Shown: piece after piece, positions 60,695 to 64,000 of the stretch | How positions within the stretch are numbered: position 1 is the stretch's first letter | Layout of the letters: every line of letters starts with the position of its first letter | Origin: Solenopsis invicta | Taxonomy: Eukaryota > Arthropoda > Insecta > Hymenoptera > Formicidae | Direction: 5' to 3' | DNA length: 64,000 nucleotides | Assembly: GCF_016802725.1 (NCBI RefSeq) | Contig: NC_052668.1 | Span: 24,298,501-24,362,500 of the forward strand | Notes under the pieces: model-generated | What the model was told of the DNA's origin: nothing | The model's input: the letters and a program-made list of their open reading frames with translations, nothing else | Database searches by the model: none | Position numbers and translations under genes: made by a program

Positions 60695-63600
60695 GTAAGT
60701 ACACCGACCTAAAACTCAACTTTCATGTTAAACGTTTTCTTACACGCTCTTTTCACCACGAAGCTCCTATAAGTAATTTTATCTGCCCTCGTTTCCCGTC
60801 GTTATCCATGTATTCAAAAGTTTTTTTTTTTAATTTAAGGCTAATGCGTATTTCGTATGCGTTGACGATGGAAGGCGCGCGCTCGTAGGGACGGTTAATT
60901 ATGTATTCGAGTCGAGTAATCGATAACTTTTTTTCTCTCTCGGTTCCCCAGCGTGTCGGGCGATTCGTTTTCTTAATATCACCGCGCTTAACAGTTACGT
61001 CGAGTGGGGAGCAAACCGCGTGGATATGATGAAATAATAATAATTAAAAAAAGAGAGAGAGTACCTGCAGAGTGCGTCGGTAAACATACCGGTTACATTG
61101 TAAAGTTTACTGCAGATTCTCGCGGGGGCTTTTAATTAAACCGTACAGAGAGCGCGCCGCAATTTTTCGGGACGTTGACTATTTTGCCAAATATTTTGTT
61201 TTCCACCGCGCGCATGCAAACACATCGTCGCGCGGTTTCTCTCTCTCTCTCTTTCTGCTATTTACTCTTAAACAAGCGGCTTTAATCCGCATAAAAAGTG
61301 CCGCGAGAATTCGCGACTCGGATAAATAAAATTACGGAAAGCGGCGGCGACGACGGGAGGCTCGACAGCGACGTGTCTCGGCATCGGCGTTACGTGCGCG
61401 TATAAAGGGCTGGGAGGAAAAAGGGTGGGTGAAAAGAAAAGAAAAAGAAAAAATGAACGACTCGCGAAGAATTGGAAAAGGAAATACGCGCGATGACGAG
61501 GCGGGAGCCCGGGCGGCACGTGGACGCCGCTAATAAAGATGTTTCGAAGTTTCTCACGTGTCACGGGTTTCTTGCCTTCGCGGCGACGGTTGGTGTGGAA
61601 CTTTCTTTCTCCTCTCGTAGACGAAACACTTCGTACATTTTTATGACGGACTTACCGGGTCTTCTTTTGCCCCATTGCCACCTTCCTTCCGACGTTTCTC
61701 GGAAATTCCCCTGTGAACCGCACGGACCTCCAGCGGAGGGAAAAATTTTCGATGATGCAATAAATCCCCGGTTTTATCTATCTCGATTCGGCAAATCTGT
61801 TCGATACATAAACGGTAAATGGATTGTCATATATGTATTCATTCAATCAAACCAATAAAAATTAAAAGCTCTTTCTGGATGTTCCGAGTTTTTTTTTTGT
61901 TACAGTTAATTAATTCCAATTTAAAACTGCTTTATTTTTTACCAAAATTGTGTAATTACAACGAGAATCTGTTGCCATTGTTCAATTATAACAAAGAGTT
62001 TGTCAACAAAGATCTCGCTCTCGAGGCAACACTTAAAGAAAATTGTGCTTGTGGCTATAATTGCATAGTAAAATAATTATGATTAAGAGCTCCATTTTTA
62101 TGGTTATTACTGCTATAACGTTAGCAATAATAACTTTATGCTTTGCCAACTGTGAAAAAATTTGACTGTAAATTATGATAATTCCAAATGTTAATATAGT
62201 CAAATGTCGAGATACGAATATCAAAAATAAAATAAATATTTTTATACGGGTCGCAATTATAATAAATATAATATAATTTTCTTAACGTTCGCTTACTGTT
62301 TACGCAAAGTAATTACAACTAATAGCTTCAATTTACGTGGTTAAACAATTATAAATATATTGTCAGCACCGAAAATTACTATGAATTATAGTTAAATTAA
62401 TACAATTACAATTGCTTTTGTCTCTCATTATCAGTGAAGGATAGTTGCATTCTCTAGCGTATTCTTATCTTTCACGCGATATCAACTGTCTTGTGCTACC
62501 GATATTTCTGCACAACGGAATGAACGGAAAACGGATGTACTGTCGCGAAAGCATCGTGTGACGAGAAACGGGAATGGAGGGAATCCCATGAACGTAGCGA
62601 TTCGTAAATTGAGTTCGCGGATGTCGGTGGCGGATTTTCGGGAATTGGCGGCCGATCCGCGTGTCCGTGTTACATGTTACCAAATCGGTCCGATGACGTT
62701 TGCGTCACCGACGCATCGCGGACGAGAGGAAGGGATTAACGAGTCGACGAAGAGAGTAGACAGGACACACGTCTCTCCCACACTCTCCCACGTCCGCTCT
62801 TTTCGAAGCTTCAGAGCCCTTTCTAACGGTTCCTCTTCTTCTAATAACCGCCGACGCGCACGCTTTTGTCCGATGGCAAAGTAGGTCGCGGTACCGCGAC
62901 TGCTTGGACTCCCCTTTTTTTCCATCGTGTTTCTCCTCTCGAACCGGCGAGTTTTAGCCGATCTTTTGTTTGTACGCGTCGCGTGCTCCGGGAGGGGTGC
63001 ATAATCGGTGGCTCCGGGGGTGCATAAGCGAAAAATTATTTAATCGCCGGTCGGCTGTCGCGCCGGCTGACACGAAGAATTAAAAGCGTTAATTGATCCG
63101 TTAATACCCGGTGTTTTCTCTGACAACACAAGAACGAATTGCCCCGGGATTTAATCTCCAAATGAATTAATCAACGTGCTCCTTCAAAGGACACGGCTTC
63201 CTTTGCGCTTGCGTCGACTCGCATCCCCTTTTTTTTTCCTCTAGAGATCGCTCTCGATGTTCCTCCGTGGATACCTCTTTCTTTTTTCCTCCTCTTTCTC
63301 CCCCGGCGCGTGATTAACGCGGACAATTAAATGTCGGTTTTCGGCTCGTACAAGTCAGAACAGACCTTCAACAAGCATCTTTTCGCAAAGTATCGCGAAA
63401 AACACGCGCTCGTTCCATTAGCTTACGTTGCAATATAACCAGAGAGACTCGTGCGTTATCAGGCGGGCGGCCCGTGGCCTTCGCTCGATCCGATAACGCG
63501 CTTAAGTCACACGCTTAAACGAGCTGATAACGGGTTCTTCGCGAACAGTCGATTTACAATAGCGAACATTTTCACTGTAAAATGCCGTACTTTTTATGAT

Positions 63601-64000
63601 TCTCAATTTATCGCTCGGCGTCGTTGACTTGGCTCATTCGTGACTTTCTCAATTCGCAACTTGATTGAATCCCGAGTCTCTCTCTCTCTCTCTTTTCCTT
63701 TCTTTCTATCTCGAGAACTGAAACTCTCGATACCCGACCCTTGTTGCATGCGGATCACGATTGCAAAACGGTTAATTAATAATTACTCTTCCCGTGCACG
63801 TCTACGTACCGTCCGCCGATCACGCGCAAAATTTACGAGCGCGTCCGATCGCTCGATTATTTCGTGCCTCGTCGAGCGTCTTCTGGCGCACATTGTATAT
63901 ATCGCGAATCGCGATAACGGGTTATCGGGATACCTATCTGCGGTATGTGCGCGAGTTGCAGACGTAAGCAGCATCGTCGACATAGGAAACCGGCTGCGCG
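60695..64000 (+). other. Downstream intron
   Basis: Starts at a GTAAGT donor and shows no matching acceptor with coding sequence before the window ends. It contains pyrimidine tracts, the family D element at 62.03 kb and GC-rich non-coding DNA at 61.2-61.8 and 62.5-64.0 kb. No stop codon with a polyadenylation context in frame with the upstream exon could be identified. Confidence 0.5.
62030..62436 (+). mobile_element. TIR element, family D, short copy
   Basis: Left end CACTTAAAGAAAATTGTG and right end TCTCATTATCAGTG. The motif GGCTATAATTGCATAGT near the left end is also present, inverted, near the right end of 27139-28090. The body aligns with 46950-47358. About 407 bp, no coding. Terminal repeats have decayed and no TA duplication is clear. 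Confidence 0.7.

Noticed and set aside
1..64000. tRNA, rRNA, CRISPR arrays and well-known insect microRNAs
   Set aside because: No cloverleaf, conserved rRNA segment, spaced identical repeats or familiar mature microRNA sequence (for example let-7, bantam, miR-1, miR-9) was recognised by eye. A covariance-model scan would be decisive.

Overview
The window looks like insect nuclear DNA, most likely from a hymenopteran such as an ant. The reasons are compositional: CpG is abundant in plainly non-coding sequence, GC-rich blocks alternate with AT-rich islands, CT/GA/CA/CGA microsatellites are dense, and the AT-rich islands are mostly short terminal-inverted-repeat elements. No bacterial, organellar or viral gene organisation is visible. 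No rRNA, tRNA or CRISPR array was recognised. The species call is an inference.

Almost none of the 64 kb is coding. The best interpretation is that the window lies inside one very large plus-strand gene made of tiny exons in very long introns. Four exons have good splice sites and open frames: 505-561 (57 bp), 13579-13674 (96 bp), 18272-18305 (34 bp) and 60664-60694 (31 bp). A fifth, weaker candidate is 38771-38905 (135 bp). The first two are phase 0/0 and the third is phase 0/1. The fourth fits either as an alternative to the third (phase 0/1) or downstream of it (phase 1/2). The first methionine, the stop codon, any recognisable domain and both UTRs lie outside the window or cannot be identified, so the gene product is not named.

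Layout: 1-504 is upstream intron. 562-13578 is intron 1, with a foldback element next to exon 1, a TIR element at 8.15-8.94 kb, a palindrome cluster at 11.1 kb and a tandem duplication at 12.3 kb. 13675-18271 is intron 2, with several microsatellites and two TIR elements. 18306-60663 is about 42 kb of intron with most of the mobile elements, several hairpins, an RFX-type palindrome at 23.9 kb, a CpG-rich block at 52.2-53.1 kb and a long hairpin at 58.6 kb. 60695-64000 is downstream intron with one element.

The intronic mobile elements fall into families that can be paired by direct comparison within the window. One group has TA-flanked ends resembling CACTGAGAAAAAA and CACYSGGAGAAAA. Another has TTAA-flanked GGATGTAT ends. 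Others have ends ACACGGA and CCCTGCGC. All are short and lack a transposase, so they are MITE-like. Several pairs lie in opposite orientation in the same putative transcript and could form intronic double-stranded RNA. No clear undescribed system was found. The most interesting items are the small-exon/alternative-exon architecture, the long 58.6-kb hairpin, the 11.1-kb perfect palindromes and the 27.1-28.1-kb nested inverted-repeat element.
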